NCBI GenBank assembly: GCA_030040495.1
Contig: JASHTP010000493.1
Coordinates: 1-10,612 of the forward strand
Direction of reading: 5' to 3'
DNA length: 10,612 bases
DNA from: Alphaproteobacteria bacterium
Lineage (GTDB): Bacteria; Pseudomonadota; Alphaproteobacteria; ATCC43930; CGMCC-115725
A program made the position numbers and the translations under genes. The notes under the pieces are model-generated. The model saw only the letters and a list, made by a program, of their open reading frames with translations. It searched no databases and was not told the origin of the DNA. The number at the start of each line of letters is the position of its first letter. The stretch's first letter is position 1. Below, one piece after another: positions 1 to 7,177 of this stretch.

Positions 1-2
1 AG

Positions 3-44
3 CCCGGCCGCGCGCGCGACCGCTTCGACATCGGTCTCGGCTGA
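3..44 (+). CDS. C-terminal tail of an upstream gene (partial, possibly ribonuclease E/G family)
   Basis: An open frame enters from the left edge and stops at TGA 42-44, leaving only 13 residues (ending RFDIGLG). Its stop lies 15 bases before the yacG ATG, so the two genes are probably cotranscribed. In many alphaproteobacteria yacG follows a maf-like gene and/or an RNase E/G-type gene, so this may be the end of such a gene. That identity rests on context alone, because 13 residues cannot be assigned to a family. Confidence 0.35.
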   Translation, partial: PGRARDRFDIGLG

Positions 45-59
45 TCCTATCTTTCGGCC

Positions 60-251
60 ATGGGCGAAACCGACGACACCGGACGAAGGCGGCGCTGCCC
101 GATCTGCGGCAAGCCCGCCGACGACGCGCATCGTCCCTTCTGCTCGCGGCGCTGCGCGCTCATCGATCTCGGGCGCTGGCTCGGCGGCGATTACCGCATC
201 CCGACCGCGGAATCGCCCGAGGAAGCGCCGGGCGAGGAGGGCGAGGAGTAG
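60..251 (+). CDS. yacG: DNA gyrase inhibitor YacG (zinc-binding)
   Basis: This 63-residue protein belongs to the YacG family. These are small zinc-finger proteins that bind the GyrB C-terminal region and inhibit gyrase activity in the cytoplasm. A CX2C-X11-CX3C zinc-ligand set is visible (Cys13, Cys16, Cys28, Cys32), followed by the family hallmark after the last ligands (ALIDLGRWLGGDYRIP). The tail is acidic (EEAPGEEGEE), as is usual. Length and architecture match the family. The ATG at 60 lacks a clear Shine-Dalgarno sequence, which fits translation coupled to the gene ending 15 bases upstream. The tRNA-Phe gene follows 62 bases later, a frequent neighbourhood in alphaproteobacteria. Assignment is firm. 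Confidence 0.95.
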   Translation: MGETDDTGRRRRCPICGKPADDAHRPFCSRRCALIDLGRWLGGDYRIPTAESPEEAPGEEGEE

Positions 252-267
252 CGCCCGCGCGTCTGGA

Positions 268-285
268 CAGAAAGCGGCTTTTCTG
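268..285 (+). terminator. Short hairpin between yacG and tRNA-Phe (weak terminator candidate)
   Basis: CAGAAA and TTTCTG form a perfect 6-bp stem, extendable by one G-T pair, around a short GC-rich loop. No T-run follows, so it is not a classical intrinsic terminator. It may be a processing or attenuation structure in a yacG/tRNA transcript, or chance. Confidence 0.25.
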
Positions 286-313
286 CCATAAGCCTGCGCC
301 CGTCCGGCACGGC

Positions 314-389
314 GCCCAGGTAGCTCAGTTGGTAGAGCACGTGACTGAAAATCACGGTGTCGGTGGTTCGATTCCGCCCCTGGGCACCA
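314..389 (+). tRNA. tRNA-Phe (anticodon GAA), CCA encoded
   Basis: This is a complete 76-base tRNA. The acceptor stem GCCCAGG pairs perfectly with CCTGGGC, followed by discriminator A and an encoded CCA (387-389). The D arm carries GCTC...GAGC. The anticodon stem CGTGA/TCACG encloses loop CTGAAAA, with anticodon GAA at 347-349. The T arm GGTGG/CCGCC carries loop TTCGATT. No intron is present. No attachment-site duplication or integrase is visible next to it in this window. Confidence 0.98.
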
Positions 390-630
390 CTCCTACGCAC
401 GGGCTGATCCGGCCGTTCTCCTCGCAGTTCGATCATTCTACCGACCTGGCGGTCGAGCGAAATCCTGCGGCGTCCTCTCCTGCGGGTTGTCCGGCTTCCC
501 GATCGGCGCTAAGCATGCCTATGGACTAGGCAGGTCCTTCGGCCCGGCGGCGCGGGCGCTCGTGATCGCGCGGCTCGGCAGGCGGCACGAATGTTGCTTA
601 CCTCGGCAAGAGGTTTGCGAGGAGGGGATC
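390..630 (+). other. Intergenic leader of the peptide importer operon
   Basis: About 240 bases separate tRNA-Phe from the binding-protein gene. The stretch probably carries the operon promoter. The best sigma70-like match I see is TTGTCC (487-492), a 17-base spacer and TAAGCA (510-515), which is weak. A 5-bp hairpin ACCTC/GAGGT (600-614) sits just before a strong Shine-Dalgarno run GAGGAGGGG (619-627). The open frame that extends upstream of 631 has no signal-peptide character and is not taken as coding. Confidence 0.4.
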
Positions 631-2223
631 ATGACGCTGAAGGGCATCGTACGGCGCGGGCTTGCCGCCATTGTGGTGGCGGCGGCGCTCGCGCTCGGGC
701 CGACGGCGGCGCCGGCGCAGACCATCCGGGCGGTGATGCACTCGGATCTCAAGATCCTCGATCCGATCTGGGCGACTGCTTACATCATCCGCAATCACGG
801 CTACATGATCTACGACACGCTCTTCGCGCTCGACGAGAAAGGGCAGCCGCAACCGCAGATGGTCGATCACTGGAAGGTGAGCGAGGACAAGCTCACCTAC
901 ATCTTCACGCTGCGCGACGGATTGAAATGGCATGACGGGCTGCCGGTGACGGCGGAGGACTGCATCGCCTCGATCAAGCGTTGGGGCGCGCGCGACGCCA
1001 TGGGGCAGAAGCTGATGGGCTTCATCGGCGAGTTCAAGGCGATCGACGAGAAGACCTTCAGCCTGACGCTGAAGCAGCCTTACGGCCTGGTCATCCTGTC
1101 GCTCGCCAAGCCCAGCTCGAACGTGCCGTTCATGATGCCGAAGCGCGTCGCCGACACGCCGCCCGACCAGCAGATCTCCGACTTCACCGGCTCCGGCCCC
1201 TTCGTCTTCAAGAAGGACGAGTGGAAGCCCGGCGAGAAGGTGGTCTATGAGCGCTTCAAGGACTACAAGCCGCGCCAGGAGGCGCCGAGCGGTACGGCGG
1301 GCGCCAAGGTGGTGAAGGTCGATCGCGTGGAATGGATCGCCATTCCCGACGCCCAGACCGCGGTCAACGCGCTCCTCGCCGGCGAGGTCGATCTGGTCGA
1401 GGATCCGCCCTTCGAGCTCTTCCCGCTGCTCAAGGCCGACAAGAACGTCGGCTTCGCCAACGTCAACACGCTCGGCAACGAGTTCACGCTGCGCCTCAAC
1501 CACGCCGTTCCGCCCTTCGACAATCCGAAGATCCGGCGCGCGGCACTGATGGCGCTCGACCAGATCGATTTCCTCCAAGCGCAGGTCGGCGACGCCGAGT
1601 ACTACAAGGAGTGCCGCGCCATGTTCGTCTGCGGCAGCACCTTCGCCACCGACAAGGGCTCGGAGGGCCTGCTCCAGGGCAATGCGGCGGGCGCGAGGAA
1701 GCTGCTGCAGGAGGCCGGCTATGACGGCACGCCGATCCTGCTGATGCATTCGACCGACCTGTCGGTGCTGACCAATCTGGCGCCGGTCGCCAAGCAGCTG
1801 TGGGAGCGCGCCGGCTTCAAGGTCAACATGGTCGACATGGACTGGCAGTCGCTGGTGGCGCGCCGGGCCAAGCGCGTGCCGGTCGCCGAAGGCGGCTGGA
1901 ACGTCTTCATCACCTCCTGGGTGGCGGCCGACGTGCTCAACCCGATCTCGTCGGCCTTCATCGCCGCCAACTGCGAGAAGGCCGCCCCGGGCTGGCCGTG
2001 CGATGCGACGCTGGAGAAGCTGCGCGACGCCTTTGCCCGCGAGACCGATCCGGCGAAGCAGAAGGCGCTGGCGGTACAAGTGCAGGAGCGCGCCTATGAG
2101 ATCGCCGCCTACGCGCCGCTCGGCCTCTGGTACAAGCCGATGGCCTACCGCAAGGATCGACTGGCCGGCTTCGTCAACGCGCCGGCGCCGCTGTTCTGGA
2201 ACCTCACCAAGAAGGGCGGCTGA
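631..2223 (+). CDS. ABC transporter substrate-binding protein, family 5 (peptide/nickel type)
   Basis: This 530-residue periplasmic binding protein belongs to the SBP family 5 (DppA/OppA, SBP_bac_5) group and would deliver a peptide-like or other small ligand to the permeases encoded downstream. I chose the ATG at 631 because GAGGAGGGG lies just upstream and it places a good signal peptide at the N terminus: basic residues to R9, hydrophobic 11-22, probable cleavage near APA|Q at 29/30. No lipobox is seen, so it is soluble and periplasmic. Family features include the LRDGLKWHDGLPVTAED region (about 94-110) and the SGPF segment (188-191). Two close cysteine pairs (328/334 and 448/457) may form disulphides. 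The ligand cannot be read from sequence. It is the first gene of the importer operon. Confidence 0.93.
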   Translation: MTLKGIVRRGLAAIVVAAALALGPTAAPAQTIRAVMHSDLKILDPIWATAYIIRNHGYMIYDTLFALDEKGQPQPQMVDHWKVSEDKLTYIFTLRDGLKWHDGLPVTAEDCIASIKRWGARDAMGQKLMGFIGEFKAIDEKTFSLTLKQPYGLVILSLAKPSSNVPFMMPKRVADTPPDQQISDFTGSGPFVFKKDEWKPGEKVVYERFKDYKPRQEAPSGTAGAKVVKVDRVEWIAIPDAQTAVNALLAGEVDLVEDPPFELFPLLKADKNVGFANVNTLGNEFTLRLNHAVPPFDNPKIRRAALMALDQIDFLQAQVGDAEYYKECRAMFVCGSTFATDKGSEGLLQGNAAGARKLLQEAGYDGTPILLMHSTDLSVLTNLAPVAKQLWERAGFKVNMVDMDWQSLVARRAKRVPVAEGGWNVFITSWVAADVLNPISSAFIAANCEKAAPGWPCDATLEKLRDAFARETDPAKQKALAVQVQERAYEIAAYAPLGLWYKPMAYRKDRLAGFVNAPAPLFWNLTKKGG

Positions 2224-2250
2224 GAGCCGGGACGCCCGGAACTCCAGAAG

Positions 2251-3192
2251 GTGATCGGGTTCCTCGCCCGCCGGCTGCTCGCCACCGTGCCGGTGCTGAT
2301 GGTGGTGGCGGTGGTCGTGTTCCTGATGCTGCGCCTGACGCCTGGCGACCCGGCGGCGGTGATCGCCGGCGACAGCGCGAGCGTCGAGCAAGTGGCCGAG
2401 ATCCGGGCCAAGCTCGGCCTCGACCGGCCGCTGCTCAGCCAGTTCGCCGTCTGGTCCGGACGCGTGCTCACCGGCAACCTCGGCGAGAGCTTCTTCTTCA
2501 AGAAGACGGTGGCGCAGCTGATCGAGCAACGCGTCGAGCCGACGCTGTCCTTGTCGCTCGCCACTATCGTCATCGCCGTGCTGGTGGCGGTGCCGCTCGG
2601 CGTCGTCGCCGCCCATCGCCGCGGCGGCTGGCTCGATCGGGTGCTGATGGGCTTCTCGGTCCTGGGCTTCTCGGTGCCGGTGTTCGTCATCGGCTATCTG
2701 CTGATCTATGTCTTCGCCATCGCCACCGACTGGCTGCCGGTGCAGGGCTATGTCCGGCTCGGCGACGGCGTCGGACGCTGGCTCGTCCATCTCATCCTGC
2801 CGAGCTCGACGCTCGCGGTGATCTATATCGCGCTCATCGCCCGCATGACCCGCGCGAGCGTCATCGAGGTGCTCGGCGAGGATTACATCCGCACGGCGCG
2901 CGCCAAGGGCCTTCCGGAGCGGGTGGTGCTGGTCCGGCATGCGCTGCGCAACGCCGCCGTGCCGATCGTCACGGTGATCGGCCTCGGCATCGGGCTGCTG
3001 ATCGGCGGCGTCGTGGTGACCGAGAGCGTCTACAACATCCCGGGGATCGGCCGGCTCACCGTCGACGCGGTGCTGGCGCGCGACTATCCGGTGATCCAGG
3101 CGGTGATCCTGCTGTTCTCCTTCGTCTATGTGCTGCTCAACCTGCTCATCGACGTCGCCTACAGCTTCTTCGATCCGAGGATCCGCTATTGA
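2251..3192 (+). CDS. Dpp/Opp-type ABC transporter permease (DppB family)
   Basis: This is an inner-membrane permease subunit of 313 residues, the usual size for DppB/OppB. About six hydrophobic segments are visible (near 9-28, 100-121, 131-156, 177-198, 236-258 and 281-305). The cytoplasmic EAA-like coupling loop that contacts the ATPase spans about 211-240 (DYIRTARAKG ... RNAAVPIV). The N terminus MIGFLARRLL and the motif RLTPGDP are typical of the family. The start is GTG at 2251, 27 bases after the binding-protein stop, with only a weak purine run (AGAAG) before it. It overlaps the next permease gene by four bases, so translation of the two is probably coupled. Confidence 0.95.
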   Translation: MIGFLARRLLATVPVLMVVAVVVFLMLRLTPGDPAAVIAGDSASVEQVAEIRAKLGLDRPLLSQFAVWSGRVLTGNLGESFFFKKTVAQLIEQRVEPTLSLSLATIVIAVLVAVPLGVVAAHRRGGWLDRVLMGFSVLGFSVPVFVIGYLLIYVFAIATDWLPVQGYVRLGDGVGRWLVHLILPSSTLAVIYIALIARMTRASVIEVLGEDYIRTARAKGLPERVVLVRHALRNAAVPIVTVIGLGIGLLIGGVVVTESVYNIPGIGRLTVDAVLARDYPVIQAVILLFSFVYVLLNLLIDVAYSFFDPRIRY

Positions 3193-4106
3193 CCGCCGAG
3201 CCGCTCGACATCGCGCCGCGCGCGACGCGCGATTTGCCGGCGCTGGGCCAGGCCTGGCGCAACCCGGCGGTGGCGATCGGCGCCGTTATCATCGCGCTGC
3301 TGGTGGCGATCGCGCTGCTCGCGCCGCTGCTCGGGACCGTCGATCCGACGTCGATCGATCCGGCGCTGCGCAACAAGCCGCCGGGCTTCACCGGGCAAGT
3401 GCTGCGGCCCGACGGCACTCGCGCGGCGCAGACTTTTTGGATGGGGACCGACACCCTCGGCCGCGACGTCTACAGCCGCGTCGTCTACGGCACCAGGGTT
3501 TCGCTCATCGTCGGCGCGGCGGTGGCGCTGATCAGCGCCGTCGCCGGCCTCTTCATCGGCCTGGTCTCGGGCTATGTGCGCTGGCTCGACGCGGTGGTGA
3601 TGCGGGTGATGGACGGGCTGATGGCGATCCCGTCCATTCTGCTGGCGATCGCCCTCGTCGCGGTCTGGGGCAACGGGCTCGTCACCGTGATCTTCGCCAT
3701 CGTCGTGCCGGAGATCCCGCGCGTGGTGCGCCTGGTGCGCGCCGTCGTGCTGATGGTCCGCGAGGAGCCCTATGTCGAGGCGGCGGTGTCGATCGGCACG
3801 AGGCTGCCGGCGATCCTGTGGCGCCACGTCATGCCCAACACCATCGCGCCGATGATCGTCCAGGCGACCTTCACCTGCGCCTCGGCGATCCTGATCGAGG
3901 CGATCCTGAGCTTCCTCGGCGTCGGCGTGCCGACCGACACGCCCACCTGGGGCAACATCATGGCCGAGGGGCGGGTGCTGTTCCGCGTCTATCCGCACAC
4001 CATCCTGTTCCCCGGCATCTGCGTGTCGGTGACGGTGCTGGCGATCAACATGCTGGGCGACGGGCTGCGCGACACGCTCGATCCCCGGCTCGGCAAGCGG
4101 CTTTGA
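3189..4106 (+). CDS. Dpp/Opp-type ABC transporter permease (DppC family)
   Basis: This second permease of 305 residues partners the DppB-type protein in the membrane channel. An N-terminal membrane segment (about 28-48) precedes a periplasmic loop carrying the DppC hallmark GTDTLGRDVYSR (86-97), followed by further hydrophobic segments. The EAA coupling loop begins at Glu197-Ala198-Ala199 and ends in the HVMPN/IAPMIV region. The start is an unusual TTG at 3189 that overlaps the preceding TGA as TTGA. GAGGA at 3177-3181 lies 7 bases upstream and supports it, and no ATG alternative gives the full N terminus. The next gene begins two bases after its stop. Confidence 0.94.
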   Translation: MTAEPLDIAPRATRDLPALGQAWRNPAVAIGAVIIALLVAIALLAPLLGTVDPTSIDPALRNKPPGFTGQVLRPDGTRAAQTFWMGTDTLGRDVYSRVVYGTRVSLIVGAAVALISAVAGLFIGLVSGYVRWLDAVVMRVMDGLMAIPSILLAIALVAVWGNGLVTVIFAIVVPEIPRVVRLVRAVVLMVREEPYVEAAVSIGTRLPAILWRHVMPNTIAPMIVQATFTCASAILIEAILSFLGVGVPTDTPTWGNIMAEGRVLFRVYPHTILFPGICVSVTVLAINMLGDGLRDTLDPRLGKRL

Positions 4107-4108
4107 GC

Positions 4109-5734
4109 ATGCCGCCGGTTCTCGCCCTCGACGATCTCACCATCGCGCTGCCCGCATCCGGCGACCGCCCCTTCGCGGTGCGCGGGGTGAGCTTCGCCGT
4201 CGAGCCCGGCGAGATCCTCTGCCTGGTGGGCGAAAGCGGCTCCGGCAAGTCGGTGATCGCGCAAAGCGTCCTCGGCCTGCTGCCGGCGGGCCTCAAGCCG
4301 GTCGGCGGCGCGCTGCGGCTCCACGGCGAGGACATCCTGCACGCGGGCGAGGCGCGGCTGCGGCAGCTGCGCGGCAGCCGCGCCTCGATGATCTTCCAGG
4401 AGCCGATGACCGCGCTCAACCCGGTGATGTCCTGCGGCGCGCAGGTGGACGAGGTGCTGCGCGCCCACACCGCGCTGGGCGAGACCGAGCGCCGCGCGCG
4501 CGTTCTCGACATGCTGGCGCGGGTGCGCATCGCCGACCCCCCGCGCGTCTTCTCGGCCTATCCGCATCAGCTTTCGGGCAGTCAGCGCCAGCGCATCATG
4601 ATCGCCATGGCGCTGATCCTCGAGCCGGCGCTGCTCGTCGCCGACGAGCCGACCACCGCCCTCGATGTCACCACCCAGGCGCAGATCCTGTCGCTGATCC
4701 GCGAGCTGCAGCGGGCGCGCGGCACCGGCGTCCTGTTCATCACCCACGATTTCGCCGTGGTCAGCGAGATCGCCGACCGGGTCGCCGTGCTGCAACGCGG
4801 CGAGCTCGTCGAGATCGGACCGATGGAAGACGTGCTGCGCCGGCCCCGGCATTCCTATACAAAGGCGCTGATCGCCGCGGTGCCGAGCATCACGCCGCAC
4901 CAGCGCCCGCCGCGTCCGCCGTCGCCGCTGGTGCTGCGCACCGAGGGGCTGAGCAAGACCTATGGCGGCGGCGGGCTGTTCTCGGCGCACAGGCCGGTGC
5001 TGGCGGCGCAGGACGTCGCGATCGAGCTGCGCCGCGGCGCGGTGCTCGGTATCGTCGGCGAAAGCGGCTCCGGCAAATCGACGGTGGCGCGCTGCGTCGC
5101 CCGGCTGATCGATCCGAGCGCCGGGCGCATCTGGCTCGGCGAGGACGAGATCGCCCATCTCGGCCGGCGGCGCCTGCGCCGCCACCGCCATCGCATCCAG
5201 ATCGTCTTCCAGGATCCCTACCGCTCGCTCAACCCGCGCCGCACCGTCGGCCAGTCCATCGCGGAGGGGCCGATGAATTTCGGCCTGCCGCGCCGGGAGG
5301 CGATGGCGCGGGCGCGCGAGCTGATGCAGCTGGTGCGGCTCGACAGCCGCGCGCTCGACCGCTACCCGCACCAATTCTCGGGCGGCCAGCGTCAGCGCAT
5401 CTGCATCGCCCGGGCACTCGCCATGGAGCCGGAGCTGCTGATCGCCGACGAGGCGGTGTCGGCGCTCGACGTCTCGGTGCAGGCGCAGGTGCTGCAGGTG
5501 CTCGAGGACATCCGTGCCCGGCTCGATCTCGCCATCCTGTTCATCACCCACGATTTGCGGGTCGCCGCCCAGGTCTGCGACCGGGTGACGGTGATGGAGC
5601 ACGGCAAAGTGGTGGAAAGCGGGCCCGTCGCGGCGCTTTTCGCCGCGCCCCAGCACCCCTATACCCGCGCCCTGCTCGCGGCGGCTCCCGGCCGCCACTG
5701 GAATTTTGCCGCGGCGGCGGAAGCCTCGGCCTGA
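4109..5734 (+). CDS. Fused dipeptide ABC transporter ATP-binding protein (DppD-DppF in one chain)
   Basis: This 541-residue cytoplasmic protein carries two complete ABC ATPase domains that would power the two upstream permeases. Domain 1: Walker A GESGSGKS 41-48, Q-loop Gln97, signature LSGSQ 155-159, Walker B LLVADE 175-180, H-loop His213. Domain 2: Walker A 317-324, Q-loop Gln368, signature FSGGQ 423-427, Walker B LLIADE 443-448, H-loop His481. Each half ends with the oligopeptide-transporter tail (YTKALIAAVP, YTRALLAAAP). The architecture matches GsiA/YejF-type fusions. Domain 1 has Ser in place of the second signature Gly. The ATG at 4109 is two bases after the DppC stop; the open frame extends far upstream, but only as an out-of-frame reading of dppC. 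It is the last gene of the operon. Confidence 0.95.
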   Translation: MPPVLALDDLTIALPASGDRPFAVRGVSFAVEPGEILCLVGESGSGKSVIAQSVLGLLPAGLKPVGGALRLHGEDILHAGEARLRQLRGSRASMIFQEPMTALNPVMSCGAQVDEVLRAHTALGETERRARVLDMLARVRIADPPRVFSAYPHQLSGSQRQRIMIAMALILEPALLVADEPTTALDVTTQAQILSLIRELQRARGTGVLFITHDFAVVSEIADRVAVLQRGELVEIGPMEDVLRRPRHSYTKALIAAVPSITPHQRPPRPPSPLVLRTEGLSKTYGGGGLFSAHRPVLAAQDVAIELRRGAVLGIVGESGSGKSTVARCVARLIDPSAGRIWLGEDEIAHLGRRRLRRHRHRIQIVFQDPYRSLNPRRTVGQSIAEGPMNFGLPRREAMARARELMQLVRLDSRALDRYPHQFSGGQRQRICIARALAMEPELLIADEAVSALDVSVQAQVLQVLEDIRARLDLAILFITHDLRVAAQVCDRVTVMEHGKVVESGPVAALFAAPQHPYTRALLAAAPGRHWNFAAAAEASA

Positions 5735-5742
5735 GCCGGCGC

Positions 5743-5967
5743 TCAGCGGGCGGCGCCCAGCGCGGCGATGACGAAGACGGCGATGACGCTGGCGACCGCC
5801 AGGCTGCCGATGCAGCGGCTCACCGTGCGCTCGATGCGCAGTTCGATGTCAAGCCGCCGGCGTTTGCTCGATCGATTCATGATGAAGGAAGCCATGCGAG
5901 GCGGGCGCGAGGGCTGTCGCCGAGTCCGGGCTTGCTGCGAGCTTCCATTCCTGGCCATGCTTGGCAT
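5743..5967 (-). CDS. Small hypothetical membrane protein, one C-terminal helix
   Basis: I do not recognise this family. The frame encodes up to 74 residues, with a basic N-terminal part (RSSKRRR) and a C-terminal hydrophobic helix (SLAVASVIAVFVIAALGAA), as expected for a tail-anchored small membrane protein with a cytoplasmic head. From about residue 31 onward nearly every codon ends in G or C, which supports coding; the first 29 codons are less biased. The start is therefore uncertain. ATG at 5967 has a good Shine-Dalgarno run (GGAGGG, spacing about 4), while ATGs at 5895 and 5880 fit codon bias better but lack one. The gene is convergent with the ATPase gene, stop codons 8 bases apart. Confidence 0.5.
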   Translation of the reverse strand: MPSMARNGSSQQARTRRQPSRPPRMASFIMNRSSKRRRLDIELRIERTVSRCIGSLAVASVIAVFVIAALGAAR

Positions 5968-6229
5968 CCACCCTCCGATAGTCCGGACCCTGCCGCCGGC
6001 GAGGACGGGCGGCGGAATTCCGTCGCGCGTCAGAATGTTAGGCGGCCGATGGCGGAACCATCCCCGGCCGCGTCCCCTACGGCGATTTCACCTTCCCGCG
6101 CTCCACCCGGAGGGCGCCGGTGCGCTATGCTGGGCGTGACCGCGTCCCGGCATGCGGCGGCGCGGGAACGCGGCGCGCCGGTCCCACCTAGAACAAGCGA
6201 GGCGAGTGCTTGAGAAAGAGATTGTTGCA
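5968..6229. other. Intergenic region between the small membrane gene and the EipB-like gene
   Basis: About 260 bases lie between two divergently oriented genes, so promoters for both are expected here. The only feature I can point to is TATGCT (6126-6131), a plausible -10 for the plus-strand gene, with no convincing -35 at the right distance. Short open frames cross the region on both strands, but none has family features or a good ribosome binding site. I see no repeat or RNA gene. Confidence 0.35.
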
Positions 6230-7060
6230 ATGAGATTGCGGCCCGTGCGCCTGCTCGCCGCCTGTGCCCTTGCCTCGGTGCTGGGCGGCGCGGCGGAGGC
6301 TCCCGCGGACATGCTTCCCTACCGCGCGCGCTACGCCCTGAGCCTCGCTTCGACCGACGGCAGCAGCGGCGTGGTCGGCGCCGGCGGGATGCTGCTCGAC
6401 GAATGGAACCGGACCTGCGACGGCTGGACGGAGCAGGAGCATTTCTACCTGCATCTCGACTATGCCGAGGACAATGACCCGGGCGGCAGCCTCGACAGCT
6501 ATTCCAGTCTGGTCAGCTGGGAGGCGAGCGACGGATCGCGGTTCCGCTTCGACATGCGCCGGGCGAGCAGCGACGCGCCCTACCAAGAGGTCCGCGGCGA
6601 GGCCCGGCTCGCGCGCCCCGGCGCCGGCGGCACGGTCGTCTTCACCGAGCCGCGGGCGGCGACGCTGCCGCTGCCGAAGGGCGCGCTGTTCCCGGCGGCC
6701 GACACCAGGTTTCTCATCGCCCGCGCCGAGGCCGGCGACCGCTTCGTCGGGCGCCGCGTCTTCGACGGCTCCGATCTCGACAGCGCCAGCGAGGTCACCG
6801 CGGTGATCGGGCCCAAGCTGGCGCCGGGCGCCGGCGGAGACGAGGGCAAGCAGCCGCGGGCGACGCTGCTGGATCGGCCTTCCTGGCGCATCAGATTGGC
6901 GTTCTTTTCGAGCGATCCCGCCGCCGTGACGCCGGATTACGAGGAGAGCGTGCGGCTGCTCGACAACGGCGTGCTGCAGGACATGGTGCTCGACTATGGC
7001 GACTACAGCATCCACGCCAAGCTGGAGCAGATCGAGGCGCTGCCGCGCCCGCATTGCTGA
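6230..7060 (+). CDS. eipB: EipB-like (DUF1849) periplasmic cell-envelope integrity protein
   Basis: This 276-residue secreted protein resembles the DUF1849/EipB family, a periplasmic beta-spiral protein of Alphaproteobacteria that supports envelope integrity in Brucella. The ATG at 6230 follows GAGAAAGAG (6212-6220) and starts a signal peptide (basic to R7, hydrophobic 8-21, probable cleavage near AEA or APA at 22-26). The mature N terminus (LPYRARYALSL) and the stretch NRTCDGWT are typical. Cys63 and the very last residue Cys276 match the conserved pair that forms an internal disulphide in the Brucella protein, from memory of that work. LAAC at 9-12 looks like a lipobox but sits too close to the N terminus. 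An envelope gene follows 117 bases downstream. Confidence 0.85.
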   Translation: MRLRPVRLLAACALASVLGGAAEAPADMLPYRARYALSLASTDGSSGVVGAGGMLLDEWNRTCDGWTEQEHFYLHLDYAEDNDPGGSLDSYSSLVSWEASDGSRFRFDMRRASSDAPYQEVRGEARLARPGAGGTVVFTEPRAATLPLPKGALFPAADTRFLIARAEAGDRFVGRRVFDGSDLDSASEVTAVIGPKLAPGAGGDEGKQPRATLLDRPSWRIRLAFFSSDPAAVTPDYEESVRLLDNGVLQDMVLDYGDYSIHAKLEQIEALPRPHC

Positions 7061-7101
7061 CCGCGCGCGCGATTTCACCGCCGGCCGGGACGTATCGACG
7101 G

Positions 7102-7130
7102 TTGAACGCGACCGGCTGCGCCTGTAGCCT
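7102..7130 (+). promoter_or_regulatory. Candidate sigma70-like promoter for the PagL-like gene
   Basis: TTGAAC (7102-7107) is separated by 17 bases from TAGCCT (7125-7130). The -35 matches the consensus at four positions and the -10 at three. The placement would give a leader of about 40 bases. Match quality is modest, and the gene could instead be read through from the EipB-like gene. Confidence 0.28.
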
Positions 7131-7177
7131 CTCGTGTGGGGAGCAGGCGGGGAAGCGCCGGCTCTCCGGGGGAGCCG

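Noticed and set aside
487..630. N-terminal extension of the binding protein from 487
   Set aside because: It would bury the signal peptide behind 48 unrelated residues; ATG 631 has a strong Shine-Dalgarno sequence and a proper export signal directly after it.
314..630. tRNA-Phe as an integration site for a genomic island
   Set aside because: No integrase gene or repeated tRNA 3' end is visible in the window, and the downstream genes share the same GC-rich codon use.
598..2940. A 780-residue open frame on the minus strand across the binding-protein and DppB genes
   Set aside because: It is antisense to two confidently identified genes, its translation is His/Arg/Asp-rich low-complexity sequence with no family features, and such long antisense frames are expected in very GC-rich DNA.
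6030..6230. Minus-strand 66-residue frame upstream of the EipB-like gene
   Set aside because: It has no family features and no convincing start, and it overlaps the expected promoter region of the EipB-like gene.
6253..6265. Lipobox LAAC in the EipB-like signal peptide
   Set aside because: The Cys is residue 12, with only four hydrophobic residues between the basic region and it, so it is too early for a lipoprotein signal; a type I site lies further on.
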